DNA of 64,000 nt, taken from contig LJHR01000007.1 in assembly GCA_001296005.1 (NCBI GenBank), positions 40,598 through 104,597 of the forward strand. The letters run 5' to 3'. Within the stretch, counting starts at the first letter, position 1. Each line of letters begins with the position of its first letter. Made by a program: the position numbers and the translations under genes. This document shows positions 27,477-35,793 of the stretch, one piece after another. The DNA is from an alpha proteobacterium AAP38. GTDB lineage: Bacteria > Pseudomonadota > Alphaproteobacteria > Azospirillales > Azospirillaceae. The notes under the pieces were generated by a model that searched no databases, was not told where the DNA came from, and saw only the letters and a program-made list of their open reading frames with translations.

Positions 27477-27938
27477 ATGAATTTCATGAACCCTCTGACA
27501 CCAAGGCAGATCATCGACCTGCTGGGCATGCGCCCGCATCCAGAAGGCGGCCATTATGTGGAAACCGTCCGGGCCGCCACCCCCGATGGCGGGCGGGCGG
27601 CGCATACCGCCATCTATTTCCTGTTGCAGGCGGGGGAATATTCCCATTGGCACCGGGTGCTGGATGCCGATGAGATCTGGCATTTCCATGCCGGCGCGCC
27701 GCTGGTCCTGACCATGTCACCCAATGGCCATGATGCCTCGGCCCATCATCTGGGCGCCGATCTGGCCGCTGGTCACCGGCCCCAGATCATCGTGCCCGCC
27801 GGTCACTGGCAGACGGCGGTCAGCCTGGGGGCCTGGACGCTTGTGGGATGCACCGTGGTGCCGGGCTTTGAGTTCGCGAAGTTCGAACTGGCCCCACCGG
27901 ACTGGCGCCCCACACCACGCGCACCATCAGGAGCCTGA
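27477..27938 (+). CDS. Cupin protein, DUF985 family (COG3542)
   Basis: Protein of 153 residues with a cupin fold: LGMRPHPEGGHYVETVRAA, then TAIYFLLQAGEYSHWHRVLD and DEIWHFHAGAPLVL, and the C-terminal VPAGHWQTAVSLGAWTLVGC and FEFAKFELAP. These are the signatures of DUF985 proteins, whose substrates are unknown. Starts at 27477 and 27486 are both possible. Its 3' end overlaps the convergent nrsF by 12 bases. Confidence 0.85.
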   Translation: MNFMNPLTPRQIIDLLGMRPHPEGGHYVETVRAATPDGGRAAHTAIYFLLQAGEYSHWHRVLDADEIWHFHAGAPLVLTMSPNGHDASAHHLGADLAAGHRPQIIVPAGHWQTAVSLGAWTLVGCTVVPGFEFAKFELAPPDWRPTPRAPSGA

Positions 27939-28583
27939 CCGCTCCCCCCGCCGCCAGCGGAACAGCATGCGGCCCAGCGGGGCCAGCATGGCGCCCAGCA
28001 TGATGATGGCAACCACCTGGATCGCCACCAGCAGGGGGGCATCCAGATCGTCATGGATCATCCGTTCCCCGAACACGGCCATGCCGCCCCCGGCGATCAG
28101 CAACAGTGCCATCATCCGCACCGGCGCCACCGGTGCCGCGCGACGCATGTCGGCGGCCAGGAATAGGGCCGACCCGATGGAGATGACGGGAAAGCACCAG
28201 GGGCAGAACAAGTGCACCAGTTCCGGCATCTCCTGCGCCGCCGCATCCTGATGCCCGCTTTCCCACAGGACCAGCATCCAGAACAGGGCGGCCGGCAGCC
28301 AGATCAGCCGTTCCCAGCCGCGCCGTCCCGGCACGGAAAAGGAAATGGCCGCGAACCCGGCCAGCAGCGCCGTCACCAGCGCCAATCCCTGTTCCGCCAG
28401 CCAGTCGGCCCGCGTCACCACCAACGACAGGTCGCCGCGCACCCCATGCCAGGTGGTTGCCAGCAGCATCAACCCGATGGACAGGACGGCCCAGCGCAAC
28501 AGCCGCAGAACCGGCGGCGGTAGACGGCGGGCGGGGGTACCCTCCGCGCTCAACCGGTCGATCAGGTGGCTTACGTCAGCCAT
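27927..28583 (-). CDS. nrsF: Anti-sigma factor NrsF (DUF1109)
   Basis: Integral membrane anti-sigma factor of 218 residues with about six membrane segments. A short cytoplasmic N-terminus (MADVSHLIDRLSAEGTPARR) precedes them. The conserved cysteine pair CPWC lies at residues 127-130 between membrane segments. In Caulobacter NrsF holds SigF at the membrane and releases it under heavy-metal stress through conserved cysteines; this one is inferred to work the same way. It overlaps the end of sigF by 8 bases, so translation is coupled. It closes the bufferin operon. Confidence 0.88.
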   Translation of the reverse strand: MADVSHLIDRLSAEGTPARRLPPPVLRLLRWAVLSIGLMLLATTWHGVRGDLSLVVTRADWLAEQGLALVTALLAGFAAISFSVPGRRGWERLIWLPAALFWMLVLWESGHQDAAAQEMPELVHLFCPWCFPVISIGSALFLAADMRRAAPVAPVRMMALLLIAGGGMAVFGERMIHDDLDAPLLVAIQVVAIIMLGAMLAPLGRMLFRWRRGERSGS

Positions 28584-29127
28584 GGTCCACATCCTTCCGC
28601 AACAATTGCCGCAGCCCCGCGATCCCACGATGCACGGCCACCTTCAACGCCCCGACGCTGACGCCGCTGGCCTCGGACGCTTCCTTCAAACTCATGCCCT
28701 GGACCTTCAACATGTCGATGGCCACCCGCTGCCGCTCCGGCAATTGCGACAGAAGCGGGCCCAGATTGACCGTTGGCGGCACATCCGCCTCTGGCTGCGG
28801 GACCGTATCGGCAAGGCCGTCATCGAATTCCGTCTCCACGGCCCGGCGGCGATAGGTGCGGCGCAGGGCATCCGACAGCCGGTTGCGCGCAATGGTACCC
28901 AGCCAGGGCCCCACCGGGCGGCCCGGCTGATAGGTGGGCAGTGCCTGGTGCAGGGCCAGCAGCGCATCCTGCACGAAATCCTCCAGATCGGCGGGCCGGG
29001 CCAGCTTGCCACGCCCCACCGCCCGAACCAGGGGCACGGCGGCGCGCAGAAAGGCGCCATAGGCCGCGCGGTCGCCCTCCTGCGCGGCGGTCAGCAACCG
29101 GCCCAGATCGGCATCCTTGTCCGTCAC
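28576..29127 (-). CDS. sigF: ECF sigma factor, SigF type
   Basis: ECF sigma factor of 183 residues. Region 2 is AYGAFLRAAVPLVRAVGRGK to LEDFVQDALLALHQAL and PVGPWLGTIARNRLSDALRR. Region 4 is LGPLLSQLPERQRVAIDMLK and MSLKEASEASGVSVGALKVA, containing the helix-turn-helix. It pairs with the NrsF anti-sigma factor overlapping its 3' end. ATG is not available at a suitable position; GTG 29127 (VTDKDADLGRL) fits the family N-terminus. It is inferred to drive this operon from a GTAACC-N15-CGAA element. Confidence 0.88.
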   Translation of the reverse strand: MTDKDADLGRLLTAAQEGDRAAYGAFLRAAVPLVRAVGRGKLARPADLEDFVQDALLALHQALPTYQPGRPVGPWLGTIARNRLSDALRRTYRRRAVETEFDDGLADTVPQPEADVPPTVNLGPLLSQLPERQRVAIDMLKVQGMSLKEASEASGVSVGALKVAVHRGIAGLRQLLRKDVDHG

Positions 29128-29152
29128 CAGAACCCCATCCGGCCCGTTCCTG

Positions 29153-29425
29153 TCACTTGGGCGGCTGAGAGGGTTTGGCAACGCCGTGTTCTTCCAGGAA
29201 GGCCTTGAATTTCTTGGCATCCAGGAAATAGAGGTCAAGGCATTCATTGAACTTGTCCGGGTCCTTGATGGCCTTGCAGAGCTGTTCGGCTTCTTCGTTC
29301 GCTGTCTGCTTCTGCGCCTTTTCCGAGGCACTCATGCCGGGCGCGCTGTTCTGTGCCAGGGCCGGCGGGACAAGGGCCAGCAGCAGCGCCGGCAGGAAGG
29401 GCAGGAAGCGGCGGAAAGGGCGCAT
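29153..29425 (-). CDS. Small secreted protein with a cysteine pair, unknown function
   Basis: A 90-residue protein. A Sec signal peptide (FRRFLPFLPALLLALVPPALA) is cleaved before QNSAPG. The mature ~65 residues are charged and helical, with cysteines at 50 and 62 (QLCKAIKDPDKFNECLDLYF), suited to a helical hairpin disulfide or metal binding. GAGG precedes ATG 29425. It lies 3 bases after the DoxX gene and 25 before sigF, so it belongs to the bufferin operon. I do not recognise a family; a periplasmic accessory role in metal handling is only inferred from position. Confidence 0.75.
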   Translation of the reverse strand: MRPFRRFLPFLPALLLALVPPALAQNSAPGMSASEKAQKQTANEEAEQLCKAIKDPDKFNECLDLYFLDAKKFKAFLEEHGVAKPSQPPK

Positions 29426-29428
29426 GCG

Positions 29429-29935
29429 TCACCTCGCAATCTGGACAGGATCAAGCAGGCGTCGCCACAGGCCGCGCAAGGCCGCATCCAGCGACAACAG
29501 CCCCGGCCCCGTCAGGAACAGGACCAGCCCCACCATGATCCATGGAATCTGTTCCGCCGCAATGGCGATACCGTTCTCGATCCCCTGCGGCGTGCGTCCG
29601 ATCACCAGGAACAGCACCGCCGACATCACCGCCAGCCCCGCCGCCCCGACACGGCCCGCCAGCCCCAGGGCCAGCAGAAGGCTGAGCACGATCTCCGCCC
29701 CCGTGGTCAGGGGGGCCGAGATGCCGGCAGGCAGGAAGGGCACCGGATGCACATCGGTGAACAGAAAGGCCTGACTGTCCCAGGTGAAGACCCGGTGCCA
29801 GCCGGCGGTGGCGAACGGCCAGGCCAGCCAGAGCCGTCCCGCCAGCAGCAGCAATCCCCCGCCCCAGCGCACAAGCGCAGCCGCCCCCACCGTGGGGCCA
29901 GGATCGACCAGAAAGCGCAGCGTTGTGCGGATCAT
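29429..29935 (-). CDS. DoxX-family membrane protein of the bufferin operon
   Basis: A 168-residue inner-membrane protein with four hydrophobic segments. The DoxX signature is visible in LLLLAGRLWLAWPFATAGWHRV, GAEIVLSLLLALGLAGRVGA, LAVMSAVLFLVIG and IPWIMVGLVLFLTGPG. DoxX-like proteins accompany bufferin and gig (gold-induced) clusters, where they may link the pathway to membrane redox or copper handling. It overlaps bufC by 4 bases, so translation is coupled. Confidence 0.83.
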   Translation of the reverse strand: MIRTTLRFLVDPGPTVGAAALVRWGGGLLLLAGRLWLAWPFATAGWHRVFTWDSQAFLFTDVHPVPFLPAGISAPLTTGAEIVLSLLLALGLAGRVGAAGLAVMSAVLFLVIGRTPQGIENGIAIAAEQIPWIMVGLVLFLTGPGLLSLDAALRGLWRRLLDPVQIAR

Positions 29936-30687
29936 GGTTGCTCACCATCGGTTACGGCGGCGATCAGCCCATGGCCGAGCAGCAGCGCCAGCAGCGGGGA
30001 AAGCGCAGCGGCATCCCGCAGATGCCCAGCCGCCGTCAGAAGATCGGCCCCGTCAGACAGGGCCTGGACAAAGCCACCGGCGTCGGGCGGCAGCACGGTC
30101 GCCGCCACCAGCAGGTCCGGCCCGCGCCAGATCAGCGCCACCGCGTCCGGTCCCGCCAGCGGCAAGGGGGCTGCCACCCCCTTGATATCCGCCCGCCCCT
30201 CCCACCAGGGGCCAAGAACGGGCAAGGGACCAGCCAGCAGTGCCGAAGACGGCACCAGCGACAGGCGCAGGCGGGTCAGCGCATCGGGGGCGAAAGCCCC
30301 CAGCGCCGCTGGCCCCACGGGATCGGCGTCGGCAGCGAAATAGGCCAAGTGTGCCGCCCAGTCGGCGGCAGCCAGCACGGGCAGATCACCGGTCAGGTCG
30401 GCGCCGAACCCTCCACCATAGACCGACAGCATGGCTGGCCCCGGCGGGTGGGTCCGCAGATGGCGTTTCGCAGCCTCTGCAAAGGCATCCGCCCCCATGG
30501 TCCGTTCCACGCTGGGATAGGCCTGGGCCAGAACACCGGTCAGGGCCGCTGTGACGGTGGCGGTATGGATGAACAGCGCCTTATCGACCGGCACGGCAGC
30601 GGGGCGCAGAAAGGGCAGCGCACGGCCAAACGCTTCGGCATCGCCGTAGCAGGCCCCCAGCATGGCGCGTTGCAGGTCGATCAGCAT
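29932..30687 (-). CDS. bufC: DUF2063 bufferin partner protein
   Basis: Protein of 251 residues with the N-terminal DUF2063 fold (MLIDLQRAMLGACYGD, AYPSVERTMGADAFAEAAKR and HLRTHPPGPAMLSVYGGGF). In related systems this is the partner that binds the precursor peptide and presents it to the DUF692 enzyme. ATG 30687 overlaps the bufB stop by 7 bases, and the stop overlaps the DoxX start. The open frame upstream of 30687 is a Gly/Ala-rich artefact inside bufB. Confidence 0.85.
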   Translation of the reverse strand: MLIDLQRAMLGACYGDAEAFGRALPFLRPAAVPVDKALFIHTATVTAALTGVLAQAYPSVERTMGADAFAEAAKRHLRTHPPGPAMLSVYGGGFGADLTGDLPVLAAADWAAHLAYFAADADPVGPAALGAFAPDALTRLRLSLVPSSALLAGPLPVLGPWWEGRADIKGVAAPLPLAGPDAVALIWRGPDLLVAATVLPPDAGGFVQALSDGADLLTAAGHLRDAAALSPLLALLLGHGLIAAVTDGEQP

Positions 30688-31541
30688 GATGCCGCCCTCC
30701 GCACCGCATCCGCCTTCGCCGCCTGGGCCAGCAGTACCGGCAGCGGCGGCAGGGCCGTATCCCATTCCACCAGGGTGGGGCGCGGCCCGAACTGGCGGGT
30801 GGCAAGATCATACAGCGCCCAGACCGGGTCCGGCACGGCACTGCCATGATCGTCGATCAGCAGGGTGGCACCATCGACATCCAGGCTGGCATGGCCGGCC
30901 AGATGGATTTCCCCCACCGCGTCACCGGGAAAGTGCCGCAGCAGCCGTGCCGCGTCCTGCCCCCGGTTGCGGGCCGAGACATAGAGATTATTGAGGTCCA
31001 GCAGCAGGCCGCAGCCCGTGCGGGCCACCAGTGCCGCCAGGAACTCCCCCTCCTCCATCTGGTCCTCCTGGAACCGCAGATAGACGGACGGGTTTTCCAC
31101 CAGCAGACGCCGGCCCAGCGCATCCTGCACCCGCGCTACATTGCCGGCGACGATATCCAGCGTCTCCGCCGTGAGCGGCAGGGGCAGAAGGTCGGGCACA
31201 TGCGTGCCGGAAAGCCCGGTCCAGGCCAGATGGTCCGACACCATCGCCGGCTCAAACCGCGCATAAAGCGCCTTCAAGCGGGCCAGATGCTCCCCATCCA
31301 CGCCATCGGCAGCACCCAGTGACAAGGCCACCGAATGAAAGGAGATGGGGTATTCCTGACGCAGCCTTTCGAGCTGCGCCAGACGCGGACCGCCGGGAAC
31401 CAGATAGTTTTCCGCATGCACCTCCAGCCACCCGACCTGCTGCTTCGCCGCCAGGAAATCCGGCACATGCAGGTGCCGAAGCCCGACGCCGGCCGCATCG
31501 GCCAGGCCTGGGATGGTGTGGGGATGAGCCGGGGGGCGCAT
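30681..31541 (-). CDS. bufB: DUF692 multinuclear iron oxidase (MNIO)
   Basis: A 286-residue TIM-barrel enzyme of the MNIO family. It is expected to oxidise cysteines of the precursor peptide, which in characterised bufferins become thiooxazoles that bind copper. The iron-ligand motifs are visible: WLEVHAENYL, SFHSVALSLG, MVSDHLAWTG, LLVENPSVYL, LLLDLNNLYVSA, GEIHLAGHAS and DDHGSAVPDPVW. It follows the precursor gene by 26 bases and overlaps bufC. Reaction on this particular substrate is inferred from context. Confidence 0.9.
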   Translation of the reverse strand: MRPPAHPHTIPGLADAAGVGLRHLHVPDFLAAKQQVGWLEVHAENYLVPGGPRLAQLERLRQEYPISFHSVALSLGAADGVDGEHLARLKALYARFEPAMVSDHLAWTGLSGTHVPDLLPLPLTAETLDIVAGNVARVQDALGRRLLVENPSVYLRFQEDQMEEGEFLAALVARTGCGLLLDLNNLYVSARNRGQDAARLLRHFPGDAVGEIHLAGHASLDVDGATLLIDDHGSAVPDPVWALYDLATRQFGPRPTLVEWDTALPPLPVLLAQAAKADAVRRAASC

Positions 31542-31567
31542 GCGGAAACCTGCCGGAACAGCGCTGC

Positions 31568-31867
31568 TTACTTCTTGGCCTTGGTGTTGGTGCCTTCGAA
31601 GGCGGCCATGCTGCCGCCGGCGGCTTCACAGGCTTCCTTGGTCATGGCCTTGAAATCCTGGCCGCTGTAATCGACCTTGGACTGGGTGGCGCAGGAATGG
31701 CCGGCGGCCTTGTTGGCGCAGTCATTCTCGCCGGCCTTGGACACGCCATAGCACTTCACCTTTTCCCCCTCGGCGGCATGGGCCGGGGCGGCAATGGCGG
31801 CCAGCGACAGTGCACCGGCAACGGCGGCGCCAAGGGTCAGGGCGGTCAGACGGACGGAAGTCGACAT
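31568..31867 (-). CDS. bufA: Bufferin precursor peptide (DUF2282)
   Basis: A 99-residue secreted RiPP precursor. A Sec signal peptide ends near residue 31 (ALSLAAIAAPAHA). The core holds four cysteines at 39, 50, 59 and 80, in VKCYGVSKAGENDCANKA, GHSCATQ and KEACEAAGG. This arrangement is that of DUF2282/bufferin 1, a periplasmic copper-sequestering peptide made with a DUF692 enzyme and a DUF2063 partner. It is the first gene of a seven-gene operon. AAGGAAAC precedes ATG 31867. Confidence 0.9.
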   Translation of the reverse strand: MSTSVRLTALTLGAAVAGALSLAAIAAPAHAAEGEKVKCYGVSKAGENDCANKAAGHSCATQSKVDYSGQDFKAMTKEACEAAGGSMAAFEGTNTKAKK

Positions 31868-31933
31868 GGGTGCGTTTCCTTCGAACGGGGTCCAGGGAGA
31901 AGCGGCGCCGTCATCGGCGTCCGTATCTCTCCA

Positions 31934-31958
31934 TTCGCAGCCTGTCAGGGAAGGTTAC
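31934..31958 (-). promoter_or_regulatory. Putative SigF promoter of the bufferin operon
   Basis: On the minus strand GTAACC (31953-31958) is followed after 15 bases by CGAA (31934-31937), about 65 bases before the bufA start. GTAACC and CGAA are the -35 and -10 elements known for Caulobacter SigF. The spacer seen here is 15; I recall about 16 in Caulobacter, so the match is good but not exact. Confidence 0.55.
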
Positions 31959-32084
31959 GCCGGGGATCAAAAAAAAATCGCCCGCCCGTGAAATTCTCAA
32001 GTCTCACCCGCTTAAGCCATTGAGCTTTTATCGGAATTCGGCCAGCCTCTCCATGGGTCAACCGACTGTCGGAGGGCGTGGCGC

Positions 32085-33584
32085 ATGGCGGCTGACAGCT
32101 GGCACTTATGGCCGGCCCGGGCCTTGCGCACGGCGACGGACCTGTTCCTGCCCGCAGCGATGCGCGAACGCGGCTTTGATGAAAAGGCGCTGCTGCGTGC
32201 CCGCGCCTTCATCCGCGTTACCCTGCTGATCCTGTCCGGCATCCTGGTGCTCTATGCCGTCTGGGCCGTGAATGAGGGGCCGTTCGATCCCGTTAGCCTG
32301 GCTTGGGCCGTTTATGCGCTGCTGGTCGGCGGCAATCTGGTGCTGGTGCGCCTGACCGGGCGGTTTCATGAGATCACGATTGCCAATAATCTGGCGGGCC
32401 TCAGCCTGATCGCCATCCTCCTGCATTATACCGACGGCATCGCCTCCCCCCTGGTGCCGCTGTTCCTGACGGCGCTGGCCACCACGGGCAATTTCGGCGG
32501 CAACCGCGCCATCCTTTACTTCTTCTCGGGCTTCCTGGCTGTCATCTGCGGCACCTATGCTTGGCAGCTCTATAGCGGGGAAGCGCCCGCCAATATCCAC
32601 AGCCGATTCGCCTTTCTGCTGACGGCGCTGCTGCTGCTGGTCCTGGCCAACCTGTCCTCGCAATCGGCCCGCACCAAGACGCGGCGCATGCTGGCCCAGG
32701 CCCGCGACGCCGCGATTGAGGGGCGACGGCGGGCCGAAAAGACCCTGGTGGACCTGCGCGAGGCGCAGGAACAGATGATCCTGCAGGAAAAGATGGCCAG
32801 CCTGGGGTCGATGGTGGCCGGCGTGGCGCATGAGGTGAATACGCCCGTGGGTCTGGCCGTCACCGGCGCGTCACAGCTGCGGACCGAAACCGCCAACATC
32901 ATGGCGTTGGCCGCACAGGGGCAACTGCGCCGCTCCACCTTTGATGAATATCTGCAGGTGGTGGATGAACTGGCGACCCTGATCGAAAAGAACGCCACCC
33001 GCGCCGCCGAACTGATCCAGTCCTTCAAAGAAGTGGCGGTGGACCAATCTTCCGACGCCCGCCGCCCCTATGACCTGCGGGCCTATGCGGCGGAGGTGCT
33101 GGCCAGTCTGGCACCGCGCATCCGCCATGCTGGGCACAAGGTGGAAATGGCCGTGCCCGACGGAATCGAGATGGATGGCCATCCCGGTGCCATGGCCCAG
33201 ATCATCACCAATCTGGTGATCAATTCCATCGTCCATGCCTATCCGGACGGGCGGCGCGACGGCACCTTGCGTCTGGCCGCTCGCGTGCTGGATGGCGACC
33301 GGGTCGAACTGGCCTATAGCGATGATGGCCAGGGCATTGCCCGCGAACTCTGGCCCCGCATCTTCGAACCCTTCTTCACCACGCGCCGGGGCACGGGCGG
33401 GTCCGGCCTGGGTCTGCATCTTCTGTATAATATCGTGACGGTGCGGATGGGCGGTACGGTGAGGGTGGGTGCCGCCCCCCAGGGTGGGGCCTTGTTTACC
33501 CTGAACTTCCCCCGGATCAGCCCCGAAAAGCACCCGGTCACGGCCCCTGACGACCTGTCCACCGACCATGTTGCAGTGCAATAA
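32085..33584 (+). CDS. Membrane sensor histidine kinase
   Basis: A 499-residue kinase. Residues about 40-200 contain five to six membrane helices (FIRVTLLILSGILVLYAVWA to LLLLVLANLS) with little periplasmic sequence. A coiled coil (ARDAAIEGRRRAEKTLVDLR) leads to the phosphoacceptor block SLGSMVAGVAHEVNTPVGLA, where the histidine sits. The ATPase domain has N box IITNLVINSIVHAY, G1 SDDGQGI, and G2 GTGGSGLGLHLLYNIV. No response regulator is adjacent. It is divergent from the bufferin operon, with 217 bases between starts, which makes metal sensing a possibility only. Confidence 0.9.
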   Translation: MAADSWHLWPARALRTATDLFLPAAMRERGFDEKALLRARAFIRVTLLILSGILVLYAVWAVNEGPFDPVSLAWAVYALLVGGNLVLVRLTGRFHEITIANNLAGLSLIAILLHYTDGIASPLVPLFLTALATTGNFGGNRAILYFFSGFLAVICGTYAWQLYSGEAPANIHSRFAFLLTALLLLVLANLSSQSARTKTRRMLAQARDAAIEGRRRAEKTLVDLREAQEQMILQEKMASLGSMVAGVAHEVNTPVGLAVTGASQLRTETANIMALAAQGQLRRSTFDEYLQVVDELATLIEKNATRAAELIQSFKEVAVDQSSDARRPYDLRAYAAEVLASLAPRIRHAGHKVEMAVPDGIEMDGHPGAMAQIITNLVINSIVHAYPDGRRDGTLRLAARVLDGDRVELAYSDDGQGIARELWPRIFEPFFTTRRGTGGSGLGLHLLYNIVTVRMGGTVRVGAAPQGGALFTLNFPRISPEKHPVTAPDDLSTDHVAVQ

Positions 33585-33710
33585 TGCGACGGAGGCGGGG
33601 CTGTCACGGACCCTTGGCTTGCGCCGCCGGTGCGCTTCCGCCTAAGCTTCCGGCGTGATGGCGACAAGCAGGGGCCGGATCCGGACCCCGCACGTGTGAG
33701 GAGAGGAACC

Positions 33711-34886
33711 ATGGTCGAAGTGGTAATTGCCGGTGCAGCCCGCACCCCGATCGGCGCGTTCAATGGCGCGCTTGGGTCCGTGCCCGCGCACAAGTTGGGC
33801 GAAGTGGCCATCCGCGCCGCCCTGGAACGCGCCAAGACCGACGCGGCGGAAGTGAATGAGGTGGTGCTGGGCCATGTGCTGACCGCCGCCCTGGGCCAGA
33901 ACCCGGCCCGTCAGGCCGCGATTGCCGCCGGCATCCCGGCAGGCCGCACCGCCTATGCCATCAACCAGATCTGCGGCTCCGGCCTGCGCGCGGTTGCGCT
34001 GGGCTATCAGTCGCTGCTGCTGGGCGACACCGATATCGTGGTGGCCGGCGGTCAGGAGAGCATGAGCCTGTCCCCGCACGCCATGTATATGCGTGGCGGC
34101 ACCAAGATGGGCGACACGTCCATGGTCGACACCATGATCAAGGACGGCCTGTGGGACGCGTTCAACAACTACCACATGGGCCAGACGGCGGAAAACGTGG
34201 CCGCCAAGTACGGCATCACGCGGGAGGAGCAGGACGCCTTTGCCGCCGCTTCCCAGAACAAGGCTGAAGCCGCCCAGAAGGAAGGCCGTTTCAAGGATGA
34301 GATTGCCGCCGTGACGGTGGCGGGCCGCAAGGGCGATGTCATCGTCGATACCGACGAATATCCCAAGCATGGGACGACCATCGAAACCCTGGCCAAGCTG
34401 CGCCCCGCCTTCTCCAAGACGGGTTCCGTGACCGCCGGTAACGCGTCGGGCATCAATGATGGGGCTGCCGCCCTGGTGCTGATGCGTGCCGACAATGCCG
34501 CCAAGCGTGGCGTGGCCCCGCTGGCCCGCATCGCCTCCTGGGCCACCGCCGGTGTCGATCCCACCATCATGGGCACCGGCCCGATCCCGGCCAGCCGCGA
34601 GGCGCTGCGCAAGGCCGGCTGGTCCATTGACCAACTGGACCTGATCGAGGCGAACGAGGCGTTTGCGGCCCAGGCCATCGCTGTGAACCGCGACCTGGGC
34701 TTTGACCCGTCCAAGGTTAATGTCAATGGCGGCGCCATCGCGCTGGGCCATCCGATCGGTGCATCGGGTGCCCGCGTGTTGGTGACGCTGCTGCATGAAA
34801 TGGTGCGGCGTGACGCCAAAAAGGGTCTGGCGACCCTGTGCATCGGCGGCGGCATGGGCGTTGCCCTCTGCGTCGAACGCGACTGA
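33711..34886 (+). CDS. phbA: Acetyl-CoA acetyltransferase
   Basis: Beta-ketothiolase of 391 residues that condenses two acetyl-CoA to acetoacetyl-CoA, the first step of polyhydroxybutyrate synthesis. Signatures: the acyl-cysteine in [16 protein letters not shown], the substrate loop [21 protein letters not shown], and the C-terminal catalytic His and Cys in [18 protein letters not shown] and [15 protein letters not shown] 33711 follows GGAGAGGAACC. phbB follows directly, indicating a shared PHB role. Confidence 0.96.
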   Translation: MVEVVIAGAARTPIGAFNGALGSVPAHKLGEVAIRAALERAKTDAAEVNEVVLGHVLTAALGQNPARQAAIAAGIPAGRTAYAINQICGSGLRAVALGYQSLLLGDTDIVVAGGQESMSLSPHAMYMRGGTKMGDTSMVDTMIKDGLWDAFNNYHMGQTAENVAAKYGITREEQDAFAAASQNKAEAAQKEGRFKDEIAAVTVAGRKGDVIVDTDEYPKHGTTIETLAKLRPAFSKTGSVTAGNASGINDGAAALVLMRADNAAKRGVAPLARIASWATAGVDPTIMGTGPIPASREALRKAGWSIDQLDLIEANEAFAAQAIAVNRDLGFDPSKVNVNGGAIALGHPIGASGARVLVTLLHEMVRRDAKKGLATLCIGGGMGVALCVERD

Positions 34887-34899
34887 CGACAGTTCCAGC

Positions 34900-34920
34900 G
34901 GGGGTGCCAAAAGCACCCCC
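34900..34920 (+). terminator. Hairpin between phbA and phbB
   Basis: GGGGGTGC, loop CAAAA, GCACCCCC, then GTTCGCTTTC. It resembles a weak terminator or an mRNA-stability stem. A second small hairpin GGCGGC-N5-GCCGCC lies at about 34961-34977. phbB may therefore be partly uncoupled from phbA. Confidence 0.5.
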
Positions 34921-35035
34921 GTTCGCTTTCAGGGATCGGACTACCCTGAGGCACATCAAGGCGGCAAATCGCCGCCGATATTAAAGTTCAATGATTTACA
35001 GCCGGCCTGAAGGCCACAACAACGGGGGAAACAAA

Positions 35036-35758
35036 ATGGCACGAGTGGCATTGGTGACGGGTGGTACGCGCGGCATTGGCGAGGCGATTTCCGTCGCGCT
35101 GAAGGATGCCGGCTACATCGTCGCCGCGAACTACGCCGGCAATGACACGGCAGCCGCCGAGTTTACCGAACGCACTGGCATCAAGGCCTATAAGTTCGAC
35201 GTGTCGGACTTCGAGGCCGTGAAGGCCTCGGTCGCGCAGATTGAGGCCGATCTGGGTCCCATCGACGTGCTGGTCAATAATGCCGGCATCACCCGCGACG
35301 GCACCATGCACCGCATGAGCTTTGAGCAGTGGAACGCCGTCATCCAGACCAACCTGACCAGCTGCTTCAACACCTGCCGCGCGGTCATCGACGGCATGCG
35401 CGAACGTAACTTTGGCCGCATCGTCAATATCGGCTCGATCAATGGTCAGGCCGGCCAGTATGGTCAGGTGAACTACGCTGCCGCCAAGTCGGGCATCCAT
35501 GGCTTCACCAAGGCCCTGGCCCAGGAAGGCGCGGCCAAGGGCATCACCGTGAACGCCATCGCACCTGGCTATATCGACACCGACATGGTCCGCGCCGTAC
35601 CCGCCGACGTTCTGAAGAAGATCGTCGCCAAGGTCCCGGTGGGCCGTCTGGGCCAGGCCTCCGAAATCGCCCGTGGCGTGCTGTTCCTGGTGGCGGACGA
35701 AGGCGGCTTCATCACCGGCTCGACCCTGTCCATCAATGGCGGTCAGCATATGTATTAA
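35036..35758 (+). CDS. phbB: Acetoacetyl-CoA reductase
   Basis: NADPH-dependent short-chain dehydrogenase of 240 residues that reduces acetoacetyl-CoA to (R)-3-hydroxybutyryl-CoA. The cofactor motif is ALVTGGTRGIGEAI. The catalytic residues are in NIGSINGQAGQYGQVNYAAAK (Ser, Tyr, Lys), and the PhbB-type stretch VLVNNAGITRDGTMHRM is present. The C-terminus TGSTLSINGGQHMY is characteristic of this enzyme. ATG 35036 follows GGGGGAAACAA. No PHA synthase lies in the window. Confidence 0.95.
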   Translation: MARVALVTGGTRGIGEAISVALKDAGYIVAANYAGNDTAAAEFTERTGIKAYKFDVSDFEAVKASVAQIEADLGPIDVLVNNAGITRDGTMHRMSFEQWNAVIQTNLTSCFNTCRAVIDGMRERNFGRIVNIGSINGQAGQYGQVNYAAAKSGIHGFTKALAQEGAAKGITVNAIAPGYIDTDMVRAVPADVLKKIVAKVPVGRLGQASEIARGVLFLVADEGGFITGSTLSINGGQHMY

Positions 35759-35793
35759 GGTGCGAAGGGCGGGTGCTGGAGACAGCGCCCGCC

